In this document: piece after piece, positions 1-12,524 of the stretch
Layout: each line of letters starts with the position of its first letter
Numbering within the stretch: position 1 is the first letter of the stretch
Source of the DNA: Rhyzopertha dominica
Taxonomy: Eukaryota > Arthropoda > Insecta > Coleoptera > Bostrichidae
Assembly: GCA_025024175.1 (NCBI GenBank)
Contig: QCXZ01000064.1
Span: 18,166,001 to 18,230,000 of the forward strand
DNA: 64,000 bases
Reading direction: 5' to 3'
Translations under genes and position numbers: made by a program
The notes under the pieces: generated by a model
What the model was told of the DNA's origin: nothing
Database searches by the model: none
The model's input: the letters and a program-made list of their open reading frames with translations, nothing else

Positions 1-348
1 GGATATAATTGGAAGTAATTAATCAACAAAATTCAAACATAATAAACCTTGAAATAGTTGCGGCAGCAAATCTTATCAAAGTCAGTAATGTGTTTAATTA
101 AATATGAAAGGCTACGGAAAATTTATCTATCTATTGCAGCCTAGTAGCACGTATGTGATCGTTCAAACGTGTACCTACTTCTCCTTTGGTCTCACCTATG
201 CAACACTTGCTACAATATAAGTAATTTTTTAACACCTTTGCCTTTATACTATACTCTATCTTTAGCAGCACTTTAAATTTTACCTAAATTATTATAAGTA
301 CGATCGAAAACTAAAATATTATGTTTAACAAATTGGCCATTTAAAACT

Positions 349-930
349 GAAGAGGTGGCGATTAACAGTTTTCTGTTTAAGCCAAAATTTGGTATAGGTA
401 TGTACATGACACTTTTGTTACTTGGTCCCACGGTATAGAAGAGTTAGGTGAGTTACTAAATCACTTGAATAGTCAAAATCCTGTCATGGTAGTTTACTTA
501 ACTTGGAGACGCAAATTTATAGAATAAGCACTGGACAGTTAGGACACAAGGTTTACAGAAAACCAACACATACAGACAGATATTTACATGCCACATTTCA
601 CCCCTCCCCCACTCAAAGGAATAGTCTTATAGGGCCATTATTTGTTAGAGCACAACAAATTTCAGGTTATAGTTCTTTGCAAAAAGAAATGTATCATCCA
701 AAATCAGCGCTAGTCCGAAAGTGTTATAGCAATAAGATTTCTTTATCAGACTAAGAGAGAAGTAGGCATACGCGTTTGAAAGAACCCACACCTGCTACTA
801 AGCTGTAACAGGTATATAAATTTTCCGTAGCTGAACACTCATATTTAACTAAATACCTAATTGACTTTGATGATACATAAATTTTACATAGAGAAGTATA
901 TTACAAACGTCTAATAAAAGAAGCTTAAAG
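349..930 (+). mobile_element. Penelope-like retroelement (PLE) relic: end of RT and end of GIY-YIG endonuclease
   Basis: Three pieces in different frames read like a PLE polyprotein. At 349-510 there is the end of the reverse transcriptase palm: the catalytic box, normally YVDD followed by TFVIWSHG, reads YVHD (399-410) followed by TFVTWSHG. At 500-754 an 83-codon frame carries the PLE signature GHKVYRKPTHTDRYLHA. At about 824-928 the end of the GIY-YIG nuclease domain is visible (VAEHS, then YYKRLIKEA) with an internal stop. In this family the RT copies the element RNA and the nuclease nicks the target. The frame shifts, stops and lost catalytic aspartate show the copy is dead. The 5' part of the element is absent or unrecognisable before 349. 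The family call is confident because three separate conserved stretches occur in the expected order. Confidence 0.8.
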
Positions 931-960
931 GTTTCTTGAAATATTGTATTAGTCGGATGA

Positions 961-3900
961 TATTTGGAAGGCTAGTACGTAGTTTTATTTTATCAAGTAG
1001 TTCCTTCATATCTAGTTGGTAGCTCCTTTCTCCTCGGTAGGTTTAGATTAATTCTGGTTGGTACGTTGCTTCTATGACGCCTCGCTTCCTTGGTGATTTA
1101 TTTATTTACTTTCAAAATTGGATTTGAACTCGTGTCAGACCGTATTTTTAGATTCCCCTCTTTGACAAAGATTACAGGTGTAATCGAAACGTTAGAGTAA
1201 TCATTTCTTTGAGTGTTTTATAATGACAGCGATCGTTCCAAAAACATGTTATTTAATAACATAGAAGTTTTTTGATTCCGATCTCTGCCAAACATCACAG
1301 TTTTGCTAACAAAACTTTTTAGTTGTTTTAAAAATGGGCATATAAGAATAGCACTAAAGGGTCTAAAAAAATTGACAAATTAAAATTAAAAAAATATGTT
1401 AGTGACAAAGATTATGTAATACATACAGTACATTGGTTATCAAGTATCTTTTATTAAGAAATGCAAATCAGTGCTAATTAGCTGAACACGTAGTAAAAAA
1501 TCATCACCAAATATTTTCAGTATTTTATTTTATGACTGCAGAACTGGTTCTATTTGCTGTCAGCTTTACTAGATGTGTTAAATAAACACCACAAAAAATT
1601 CCGGGTGACCTTTCGCTGCAAGTTTTTATGTCTTCAAGGGCTCTGCTCGAGTGAATTCATGGGCGGTACATGTAGGCAAGATGAAAAATGACCGTGGACC
1701 TTTTTACGTTTTTACAGAGCACAACGAAAGAAGTTTTCGTGCGGCTAAAACGACATCTTAGGGTCGATATGCTGATATCCATGCAAGAAATAATGAATTA
1801 CAGCTTTACTGGCTTTATACTAAAGCCGAAGACACCTAATTTTCTGTTACACCGCAAATACTTTTAAAAAATTCAAGAGTATAAAGTCCCAGAAATAGAG
1901 GATTAGTTTACGACGTAGAATTGGTTATAGATTAGATCAAAAATTTCTTTCTTATTAATAAAATTGCCATCCATTTCAGCGATTGTAATTTTAAAATTTA
2001 AATTAAGTGCGTGGTGTCATTGGAAATAAACTTTATAATTAAGTGCGTGGTGTAACTTTAAGCCTCACATTTGAGAGCTTTGAAAAGCCGGAAAATGCTG
2101 ACGATGAATTGCAGTTGATATGACGTGCAAGTACATTATCGCAATCCATCTGTGCTGATTGCAAAGAAAAATACTTTACCAAAACATATGCAATGTAGCA
2201 GTTCCATCCTCCGATATTTATCAATAAACTGCAGTCTTTGACTAATTAAGGTTGAGTTTTGTCTTAACTGACCGAGCTACGGATCGAAAATGCATCTAAA
2301 TTTGAACCCTCCTCGTAGATTACGTTGCAATCTCTTGATCTGGCGTTAATTTATTTACAAGCTCCAACTCTAAGCTGCTCACCTAAGAACGCCTGAACTG
2401 ACAAATCGACCAAAACAAGCGCAGGCGAAATTAAAGGATTAAAGAGCTGCAAACTGCTCTATCTGGCAAACTTTTATATCCCCCCTTAACTAATTTATTG
2501 CAGTTGATGAGCAAGCCCTGCAACGTTCATTCTGTTTTATATAAAGTGCTCTTAATGTAATTACAACGCCACAAAACGATGAAATAGTAGAATTGCCTGA
2601 ATGATGAGACAAGCAGCAAGTTATTTGCTAAGCGCTTAACAGCTGGAATAAGTAATTAGGTAACCACAACCCCGCAGCACTCTCTTTCTGCGTTGTGGCG
2701 CTTCGGTACTGGTAGCGTTAAGCTACTCGCAACAAAAATTTTCATTACGGAGTTACGTGAAACCTCCGGCTTTGTCTGTTGTAATTAGCTGTCTGATTCG
2801 ATATAGCGTTCCCGCTCGAACAAGCGGGACCTTGTCGTAATTTTGTGAATGCCCTTCTAAAATCAATATGAAAATTTAGATTGTTTTAATAAACTTTTAG
2901 ATGCAGCTCAATATTATTCCTTTTAACCCTAAAAGTACTATTACTAAAGCCGCTAAGATGTGAAATTTCGAGGTCTCATCTCAATTTTCAAAACGAGATC
3001 GAGATTTTACATTGACTAGTTCAATGAATACAAAATATATAAATATAAATAAGCGAGAGTCCTCATTTTTATGATTTTTTTCCAAAAGTATATCGATTTA
3101 CATTTCTTAACATTACATTTGTAGTACAGTAATATAAAAAACTACACAATCTATGTTATCCAAGGTAAGATTAAGCAATATGGGAATTAAAGAAATATTT
3201 TAGCAAGCAGGTAGTCTCCCTAAACATTTCGTACTTACGGAAATGAGGAATTGTGCAGATGAAATAGTCATAAACCATTGTCTTTACTGATCTATCAGTG
3301 AAGGGTTATCCCGCGAAGTTTATAGGCATATTCAAATTAATTCAGTCAAAGGAATTTGTAGCATTACAAGGAACAAGCAATAATGAGACTGATCTAAGTG
3401 TATTATAGTGTAAACATGCTTTGGCTTGAAAATCTGTTGATATTAGGTGGAACCTTATGAATGAGTGAATGATACAGACATTGTGCCACATTTTGTGTTA
3501 ATCTCATTCCTATTAGATAATGTTCAATGCAAAGCTATGCTGTCAAACTTTTTCCTTCGGTACTTTTTTATTGATCTTAAATGGTTTTAGCCATTAATAA
3601 ATTAGGTATTTAGAAAACGCAACCACCTATACAGGTCATTAGTATTCTGATATAGCCACTATTAAATACCCATTTCTATTTTGCGGTACCCATTAATAAT
3701 TTTCATTTGTTATGGTATTGTAATGTAATGTATTTGTAGTCATTTACATATGGGTACAACTTAGCCATTTGGTATAAAAACCAGTAAATCCAACTATGTA
3801 TTTCAAAATTAAATACTGAACAACCGTGAAAATGCATACAACCTTTCATCCTAGTACTTCAGTAAGTTCGAATATGGCGAATGAGTCAGCTATGGTAATC

Positions 3901-6112
3901 TGGTCTGTAGGTTAGAGAAGAGACATAATAAAATAAAATAAGTGACTTAAACGGAAAGGTTATACCCACAACTGCCTAGTGCAGAAATATTTTTTATTAC
4001 TTAGGTAAACTGTTTCATTTGTTTCTGTGTCTTCCCCAAAGTAAAGTAAAGATTAGAATTTTTTATTCTTATATACAGAATCGAATCGATTCATAACAAC
4101 CGATATTTTAATGAACCAATTCACATTGTGTTTATTTCGATCGAGAACTGATTTTACGTTTTTCAAGATCGAAATCGAGAATGTCATAACCTCGTCTCGC
4201 GACAACACTAAAAGTACAGTTAATGGATCGAAATTGCACAAGAGAAAACCAGTTTCAATATTTTAAAGCTTTTTCTTTAGGTAATACGAAGCTCTAACGT
4301 CTAGCAGAAGTACCATCGATGTAACGGCAGATGCACTATTGTAGTCGTTTTCTCGATTTCATTTCCAAACTTCGCATAACATGCTTTGTGGTTAGTAATT
4401 CCATATACAATGTTTTTTAAGCGTGATCAAATGGTTCGCAACAAAAAATGTACTCTTCAGTTAATTTGGAAATAAAGGAAAAACAATTTTAAAAAATGGC
4501 AATATTTGCATATAAGGCCCTTGGGACAGTATTAAACATAAACGTTTCTTAGAAAGAATTTTATACCCAGAACATGTATTCGATGGAGTAACCTTTGCTT
4601 AATGGCCAATCTTTATTCGGTGATATTTTTCTTTTTATATACATTCACCGTCCTCCGTCCTCCCTATCGAAAAGCCTCGTCAGTTCGAAAATTCCCGTGT
4701 AAAATACGTACTGCAACCAAGTGCACAAACGTCACTAATAATACGAACTTTGATAGAACTTTTATGTGTACACGAACCGAATACAAAGCGCAAACTTGCT
4801 TTAGTTTTATTTGGAACTAGTTATAGCTTTCCAGAAATCGGGAATTCCATGGACGATTGGAAAATTATAAAAAAACGTGAAAGATTCGGTTTTTGTAGCG
4901 ATTACAGCATTTTTTTTTAAATTATGGGGGCAGTAGATCTCCGAGAGAGAGAGAGAGAGAGAAAGATTAAGGGAAATATGCAAAAAGGAAATTCAAAAGT
5001 GAGCCTGCTATGTCCCTTGCAATACCGAAGCAAAAGACATAGTATTCAGAGTGTTAAGTCGTTAAAGGTTTTCCTTTTGCTAAAGGAAGAATTAAGGGCA
5101 CAGACTGTTATGCTGAGGACCGAAGTTGAGTATTTTCATTAAGGATGTGTTTTTGTTCCTGACATCGATGTTAAATTTTTAAAACAATATATCTAACCAC
5201 CAAACAGTCTAAAAATGTGCTATTCACTCTGCAGCAGAGAACGGAGGAAAAGAGAACTTCAGAATATCAAACAATGATAAGGGTTGTTAAATTTACAAAA
5301 TTTATCTGTTTTCTAATATTGAACGAAATACAAACCTCAGAGTTTCCAGTCATTACTTACCAAATTTGCTTCATTCAGTTGAGTTCAGAAAATATAATGG
5401 TAATTATCATCTGACACAGTATTAAGGCACTACTTTCATCCCAGAACGCTGTAGAGGGCGGCTGTCAAGCTATAAAAACGGTCCCAAACTGAAACCTTTA
5501 AACTTTTTTTTTTCATTTCGATCCCTTGTAAAATTCCGAAATTTTCCATACATTTAATAAGAATCAAGCAAACTTTGAAATGTATTTGTAATCTTCAGGA
5601 ACAAATTTCGCATAATGGAGCATTAGTAAAAAAAAGTATTCGGCTACCGCCGTATTGAATCCTAAATTATATTCTACATTTAGATTTACATGAAATTTTT
5701 CCGAGTAATTTTAAAGATGTGGATTGTGGTAAATTATTTAGATAACATAGATGCATTAAACTGAAAAACCTAACACTTCTATATCTTCTGCATTTTTACC
5801 CTAATATTATGACCTACGTTGTTGGCGGTATTATCACTACAGCGTAATATATCTACAGCTGCAAGAATTTATTCTAGCTTTTTATTTCCCAAATTTAGCG
5901 CATTTGCATCCACCTCTGGCATTCCTAGACATTATACGGCATATCTGTCCAACTTTGTCATAGTTTAGATTAGAATATCACACACGCGCCGCAAGTGCTG
6001 CACTGAATACTGAACTCTATCGAAATATACCTAATTAAATGTCTTTAAAAAAACCTTAACTAGACAATCAGTGCTGTGTAGGAGCAATTTAAGTACCTCA
6101 TACTTTTTTCAG
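961..6112. other. Presumed intron or upstream non-coding DNA
   Basis: There is no exon or recognisable element here. I infer an intron because the exon at 6113 starts with a phase-1 acceptor and the gene must have earlier exons. Local features are a small perfect hairpin CCCGCT/AGCGGG (2811-2828) inside a GC-richer stretch at about 2600-2830, and a GA microsatellite at 4943-4962. The short open frames in this stretch show no protein similarity I recognise. Confidence 0.5.
4943..4962. repeat. (GA)n microsatellite
   Basis: About ten uninterrupted GA units, preceded by CC and followed by AAGATTAAGG. Simple repeat with no other visible role. Confidence 0.9.
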
Positions 6113-6406
6113 ATGCACCAGTTTGCCGGCAAGAACGCGAGGAACTTTACGGGGCCCTGAAGCACGAGACCGTTACATTACGGTGTCAGGTGGACGCAAA
6201 CCCGTCAATGGTGACCTTCCAATGGACTTTTAACAACTCGGGGGATCTGACCGAAGTTCAGCCCAGCAGGTTCACGACGGAACATTTGTCCTCCCGGTTG
6301 AACTACACCCCGGTGTCGGACCTCGATTACGGCACCTTGCAGTGCTGGGCCGAAAACGAAATCGGCAGGCAGAAGGAACCATGCGTGTTCCAGATCGTTA
6401 TCGCAG
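6113..6406 (+). CDS. Sidestep-family receptor, membrane-proximal Ig-domain exon
   Basis: Sidestep proteins are cell-surface Ig-superfamily receptors; Drosophila Side family members bind Beaten-path proteins in motor-axon guidance and synaptic partner choice. The exon follows a TTTTTTCAG acceptor (AG 6111-6112) and ends at the GTAAGC donor (6407). Both boundaries are phase 1. The first full codons read APVCRQE and the last QIVIA. The domain shows the Ig cysteine pair (TLRC at about residue 24, then LQCWAENEIG at about 80), the tyrosine-corner DYGT motif just before the second cysteine, and an extra cysteine pair typical of this family (APVC near the start, PCVFQ near the end). NNS and NYT are N-glycosylation sites. 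The exon is much richer in GC than its surroundings. An ATG-like start is not expected because this is an internal exon. Family assignment is strong; which Side paralogue is not resolved. Confidence 0.92.
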
Positions 6407-7053
6407 GTAAGCTCTAGTTTGCAAGAACAAACTGAAACATCATTGTGTTTTTCAGTTTATTTTGTCAAATGCAACAGCAATAGAAAAACTAGAATTGCAA
6501 GATCAATAGAACTTCAATTTTAACATTACAGATACAGATATATGTATGTATTATTGTAACAACAGTTTAGTTATATAAGCTGATTTGTACTTCCTAACGT
6601 AAAGTATTAAGCTTGTTGCTTTTTTTTATCGTATGCTTATATCTTACAGACTTATTTTGGTCGGAAAAAATGTGGCTAATGACTTTACAGCTTGATAATT
6701 ACATCCAATTAATTAAATGGCTTCCATTATGACCAACAGCTTTTTGTGCTGTACATTATTTGGAAAGTCTTTTCCTGTTTCTTTTTTTGACAATCTCTCT
6801 AATATCAGTTCTCTGGTAAATCCACATTCCACCCTTTCGGTCGTGGCAACACGTAACATTTCAAGCAAATAAGTAGTGCTTTTTGATATCCTTTAGCAAA
6901 ACGTTTTACCTACAGCTGTTTATAAAATCTAGCTAGGCCATTTTGCAAATTTTATACCAAATTTATAAAATACATCTTCTTTGCAGCAAATATTTATCTT
7001 CGGCTAAAAGCTACATACAATAATTGCACTGAAATCGTTATATGTATGTATAT

Positions 7054-7179
7054 GCTTTTGAACTATGCCTGCCCCGCAACCAACTGCACATAGATCTATT
7101 TCGATATCATTATAACTCATCATTGCAGTTTAGGTTTAGTGCAGACATCACGGCATAGAACTGGTTTTGCCTATATACC
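7054..7179 (-). repeat. Family A hairpin retroposon, diverged copy (A-1)
   Basis: Read on the minus strand, this matches the copies at 26296-26428 and 35064-35250: CTATATACC (reverse) at 7171-7179, then CCAGTTCTATGCCGTG, then CTAAACCTAAACTGCA, then GTGCAGTTGGTTGCGG near 7071-7091. The 3' tail is degraded (GCATAG then CAAAAGC) and I find no clear target-site duplication, so this is an old copy. Just beyond its 5' end, at about 7240, a short piece (GACAAAGCCGCCTAC) resembles the 5' part of copy A-3 but in the opposite orientation. Confidence 0.65.
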
Positions 7180-7499
7180 AAAGGCTTGGTATGATGTAAT
7201 TAGAAATTTAGATCTGTCAGCATTAAACTGACATGACGACAAAGCCGCCTACTTCCCAAAGGAAGTGACATATAACCTGACAAGTTGTATTGTTACAAAC
7301 ATACGATTAAATAATGACGATTGACTATGCCTATTTCTTTTTGTTTAGCAATGGCTGAATTACTATATAGTTTTTATATAAATATATAACATACACATAG
7401 GGCACTAGAGGTTTATAGAAACATTATAATTTTATTTGCATATAGAAGTTGTTGTCTGTAATTACACTGATATGTATTGCTTATAGACACGAAGGTAAA

Positions 7500-7592
7500 T
7501 TTTTAGGAAAATAAACTTTGCTTTCGCCGGGATTCGAACCTTGGCCTACAGGTTTTGCCCTAGGCGATCTTCCATCTGCGCTATATGGCCCT
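7500..7592 (-). repeat. tRNA-derived SINE head or decayed tRNA pseudogene
   Basis: On the minus strand there is a perfect RNA polymerase III B box GGTTCGAATCC (plus 7530-7540) and, 31 bases upstream, an A-box-like TAGCGCAGATGG (plus 7572-7583). The 5' end GGGCCATA is tRNA-like. The 3' acceptor half does not pair with the 5' half and two T-stem pairs fail, so this is not a working tRNA. The spacing fits a tRNA-derived SINE promoter or a tRNA pseudogene. No second copy was found in this window to separate the two. Confidence 0.5.
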
Positions 7593-10500
7593 GGAGGCCC
7601 CAGATGAGTTCAAGGTTTATTTATGTTTTAACTATAGTTTTTACTCACCTGCATCATTGTTCTGTTTTGTTATACCTACACCCAGAAGAAAGTCCACTTA
7701 TGGATTATAAGTTTGTATGAATGACGGATATAAATATAATCCACAAATTAATATCTTTTGATTTTTTTTTAATCAAACACAAAAGTGTTAAATATTGTTT
7801 TTTAGATTTTTGAAATACTTAGTTTTTTTCTGAGGTATTGATAAAGAAATCAGCAATTGATGTTTCGGTTATGTCTGAAATCTTTGTTCAGGCTTTATCA
7901 TTAGAATTTGTCGGACTCACTGAACACTAAACGCATTTAATAGAATGTGGTTACAAGGTGATTACCACATCGCGACTTGTGAAGTAAGAAGAAGCAGAAT
8001 AGTGCATTGCTAAACTCGTCAGGAACGCTCAATAACTGTATCAATATTTTTGACCAGATCGATCGGTGATTCTAGCTCAACGCGAATTTTGTCCCCGTTT
8101 CCCTGGTGTCAAGTGGACAAACTCTTTATAGGCTTTTAGCCACTCGCCTAGAGGAGACTGTCTTAACACGAAACAATATCGTACCTGCCGGATCACGAAG
8201 CAGCCGTTCGGTTGAAACAACTTGGGTTTCCTATTGCGTTTGCAGTGCAAACAGTACCTCAGCTAAAGCCCAGGTTTGAATTTTAGCGAAGCCCTCCTGT
8301 ATCTTAAATGTGACGAAGACGATTTTCCATAACAAAATTATTGCATTTGGGCCTTTAGAAATCCGCGTGTAAGCCATTGCATTCTCTTAAAGTCACTATT
8401 AATTAAGTGTGGCGTTTACGGAAAAAATGTAATTGGCCCCTATCTTTTCGAAGGCGGTGATGGAAACTTTTTGTTACCACAAATCAACAAATTGGGCTTG
8501 AAAAATATGTGCAAGGGTGCGCACAATACGAGGGGTATTGCACACTCTGCAATCATTACTTTTAGGGTCCTAACGCTTAATACCACACAAATATCCTAAG
8601 TTCATTATATCGTTCAATGTTATAACTCCTTTTTCAGATAATCTCTTTCTTTCGAATTTATGAAGAAAAAAACGCCGACCATTTCGATAATACTAAGCCC
8701 ACTTAAGGTACACAGGTGCGTTCTCACAATAAACTAATGCTTCACATCAGGGCCTTAATGTGCTCCATTAGACAATAACATCAACCAATTTTGCTATAAT
8801 TAAATCAATATCTTTCATATGTACGAAACAAGCGAGCAGCATTCCACGACAGTTGAAATTGGCGTGGCACAAGGTTCCCTACCGGTGTCTCCTCAACAAA
8901 TTAGAATAAGTCTTGTTTATCGCGTTGAAGCATTACCGAGAAATATTTTAGGGTAGTCTGCGAGAGTTTCCTACGTTGTAATAATTACGGATTAAGCTCG
9001 CACCCGACTTCGGGATTTCGGCAGTTGCGGCCGTGATGAAGGTCACTAAACCATTCACCCCCGACTTAGGTCGGTCCTTCTGGGAAAACTGGGCAGTAAC
9101 CACCGTTCTGCAGGAGTAGACATAAGCAATTTGTTTGGGGACGGTGGATATAGTTAGGAACTCGCTCTGGAAACTACAGAACTGCAAGAAAAAACCAACG
9201 GAACAAGCGATTTGTCTTCAAGAAGAAAATATATAAAAACATTGAGTAACTTTATAATATTAACGTTTGTGATGTCGACACTTCTTATATAGTACAAAAA
9301 AAGGTGTAAGATACTGGAGTCCACGTCAAACTTACAGGAGTATCCAAGTTACAACCATCCAGAACTGCTTTTAAATTCTTAGTTTTCAACAGTCCAACAC
9401 GTGTGGCGATGCATAACACAAAATTTTAAGTATGTGCCATGCCATCAACACACTTTGAAAGCATACTATAAAAATAAAGACATATCATATCCTTCCTCAT
9501 CGCAGGTTCCAAACTCTGTACGCAGTGCGAACTTAGGTGAAGATATTCGAACAAATAAATTCAACCTGAAACTAAAATAAACAGGTCCATGCTGGACTAC
9601 TCGAACCTAGGGTAACATGGGCGCTGCCCAGACTGCCGTTAGGTCAAAATCCAAGATGCTGTTTTCGACACCAAGCACGGTAGCTGAAATTTAACCTTAA
9701 GTTCCATCCGTAAAATCTTAAGATAGTCCAGCAATTGAAAATAAAACATTGTTAGTTCTCTGACACTGTGTGAACGCCAAACAAAACTCGTTTTTACTTC
9801 AGCGGATTCGCCACAAAGCNCACAGTGGAAATGCCGTTAATTGCTCAGTGAGAAAGTGACTGTATGGTGTGCAGTATCATTATCTTGAATCATAAGCCCT
9901 CATTTTCTATAGAATAACGAAGGTAGCTCTAAAACTCAATTGCCCCCATATTTATGACAACGAACACATCTTCGAGGAAATCAGCCCGATATCGGTGACA
10001 ATATATGTCGAATAATGCACGGTGTGTACAAAAAAGGTATCTTACTGACGCCATCTTCAAGAAATAAGAGACCATCTTTTGCTTTAATTACTTTAGCAAT
10101 GTCCGTAAGTAAGTAATGGTTCGAATCCATACCAGCTTCCAATTCTTCGGCCGCTCATGATGACACCTATAAAGTCATTAATGAAGGACTTTTCTGTAAC
10201 CCGTAAGATTAACGCCATAGTATGGCGCAAAACAAAAATATTAGTTATCTTGGATCACCAATGCAGCTGTAGTTCTTTATTCTACATTTTAATGAAGCGA
10301 AAGCAGTTAAAGTAGTAGTAATTCCATCATTTCAGTTTATACGTGTGTATAATGAAAAATATTTTTTGGCAGCCTTTCGACATGTTAGTACGTCAGGCAG
10401 ATTTGCTCTCGAAAACAAATGATGCCACCTGGTCTTCTTTTCGTTATATATGTATAATGTACGTTTGATCTTTTTCAGTGTAGTTTAATGAATCGTGCGT

Positions 10501-11112
10501 TAAAGGTATTGGGACGATTTTTAAAACCACTGAGATTAATTTTAGAAATTGTTCTTGTTCTTTTTTTGTGCGAAAATACAACGCTTTCCGCCGGAAAGAT
10601 TTACAAAAGCTTGTTTACAAAAAAATGTTGTAAATTATATTGATCTGCATAATTAATTTTATAATTTGAAATTTGATAATCCCATAGCAGATAAAATACT
10701 TAGATAGTAGATCGCTAGAGCACATATTTTGTCATACACGATAATATTGTTATCATACCCTTTTACTTAACAGTACTTTGCATTTATTTTTGTATGCAAT
10801 ACCCGTATAAGTCTATTTATCTTTCGTTTCGTAAACACGTTCAGATATGCTTTAGCGCTTTTCCACTTGTTGTGCATATTAGTTTTGTGATGAAATACTA
10901 GGAGTAGTATGAAATGCAGGTGAAAAAAAATACTATCACCTGCTATCATCATTGATGCTGGTGGAATGGTGTTAATGCACCTAATAATTGATCGAGATAG
11001 ATGTCGCTCAACTAAGTCAGACACGTTCACGCGCGGCTCTGGTTTTACTTACGTTTTGGTCTTGAAGAATACGAAATTAAATTCTCAAACAGTGCTGTAG
11101 TATAAAGTGAGG

Positions 11113-11796
11113 ATGGGTTTCACAAAACAGCAAATCAAAGAGATCGAAGCAACACTTGTTAAGGCATTATCAACCCAAGAATTTGTCGATGTTCTGCAAA
11201 GTGTAGTCAACGAAGCTATAAAAACAGCAATGGGTGAGCTTGGGAAAAAAGTGGAACAGGTGGTCAAAGACTTCTCTCGCCTTGAAACTGAAAACAAGCA
11301 AATGATTAAAGATTGTACTACGCGGTGCGTTGAACTGGAACAATATGTAAGAAGAAACAACTTGAGGTTGTTTGGAGTTCAGGAAGTTAAGCAAGAGAAT
11401 TGTGAGATCAAGGTTCTTACTGAAGTCATACAAGGAAAACTTGGGATTCGACTTCCAGAATACGCCATAGAAAGAGCTCACCGTATTGGCAAGTCTGGAA
11501 ATAAGAGAAGGCCAATTGTAATTAAATTTGCTAATTATAAATTCAGGAATATGGTATTTACCCATAAGAAGCTGTTAAAAGGTACTGGCATAGTTATAAA
11601 AGAGGATCTATGTTCTGAGAGATTAGAAGTGCTGAAGGAAGCAACAAATAAATTTGGGATAGAGAAAGTATGGACCCGAGACGGTGCTATTATGATTAAT
11701 CTTGGAGACAGAATAAGGCGAATAGTAAACACTGATGAGCTAGCAGAACTGGAAATGAGTACAAATGATGATGACGCGAGGGGGGAAGAGAACTAA
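11113..11796 (+). CDS. LINE ORF1 protein (coiled coil plus L1-like RNA-binding domain)
   Basis: The frame encodes 227 residues from the ATG at 11113; GTG-AGG precede it in frame without a stop. Residues about 15-95 are rich in charged and leucine/valine heptad positions and should form a coiled coil. From about residue 78 the motif YVRRNNLRLFGVQE starts a domain of the L1 ORF1p (transposase_22/RRM-like) type, followed by ERAHRIG, RPIVIKFANY and a KKLLKGTGIVIKEDL segment. Such proteins bind the element RNA as multimers and act as chaperones during target-primed reverse transcription. The tail is acidic (NDDDARGEE). No C2HC zinc knuckle is visible. The stop is 722 bases before the stop that opens the ORF2 frame. 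The role is taken from the family; the sequence shows only the domains. Confidence 0.8.
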   Translation: MGFTKQQIKEIEATLVKALSTQEFVDVLQSVVNEAIKTAMGELGKKVEQVVKDFSRLETENKQMIKDCTTRCVELEQYVRRNNLRLFGVQEVKQENCEIKVLTEVIQGKLGIRLPEYAIERAHRIGKSGNKRRPIVIKFANYKFRNMVFTHKKLLKGTGIVIKEDLCSERLEVLKEATNKFGIEKVWTRDGAIMINLGDRIRRIVNTDELAELEMSTNDDDARGEEN

Positions 11797-12524
11797 GTGG
11801 AAAAATGTGTGGCATAGAGGTTAGTGACTTTGGTGACTGGTGGTGTTATTTCTTGTTGCTTGGGTATTGTGATGCAATATTTTCTAACCCAATCTTGTTA
11901 TATGACTAGCAACTACTAGTACTGATGTTTTCGCCTTAATAATGTCACACTTTTCTTTGATATGATATGTTCCTAATTGAATTTTCGTTATTAGCAATTG
12001 ATACATGACTGCTGGACAATGAGGTCACGTTTATTGGTTTTTTTATATGATATATTGCTTTGGATTATTAATATGAGTGTATGTTCATTTTGTTCTGAAA
12101 TTCTTATAGCTGTTTTAGGTTAAACTCATATTGCTGATAATTTGTTACCTTATGATACAGTCATGTGATGAAATTTCTTTTATTGTATGCCCTTGAGCGT
12201 TTGTGTAAAACAAATTGATTAATAATTTTTTTCTGGGTAATAATGTGTTGAAGTTACTTTTGCTATTATACCACTAAACACCTATGTAAAAAAGGGGGGA
12301 GGCGAAAAAAAAATGGAATATTTTATAAATATGTAAAGCTTGTTTTTGTGTATATGAGCATTGTAGATAATACTCGATTGTTGGGTTGTTATTTATATAC
12401 CGCCTGCTTTTTGCTGTTTCCAGTTCGATTATATATTGTCTTAGGTTAAGTATTTTTCATGAAATATTATTTCTTGTTATTAGGGCCATGCGTGTGTAGA
12501 GTGTGTCTGAGGAGTAACTGAAGA

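Noticed and set aside
7500..7592. A functional tRNA gene on the minus strand
   Set aside because: A and B boxes are present but the acceptor halves do not pair and the T stem has two mismatches; called a SINE or pseudogene instead.
8948..9187. A possible host exon in a GC-richer block
   Set aside because: A 79-codon frame on the minus strand, no domain, and not in the orientation of the host gene; left as an unexplained GC-richer block.
9598..9660. Another tRNA-derived SINE (GGTTCGAGTAG on the minus strand)
   Set aside because: The B box deviates at its last bases and no A box with correct spacing could be confirmed.
10110..10130. B box GGTTCGAATCC on the plus strand
   Set aside because: No A box or tRNA fold upstream; a perfect 11-mer alone is not enough.
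11170..11732. Minus-strand frames of 131 and 65 codons
   Set aside because: They are antisense shadows of LINE ORF1, which has clear domain motifs on the plus strand.
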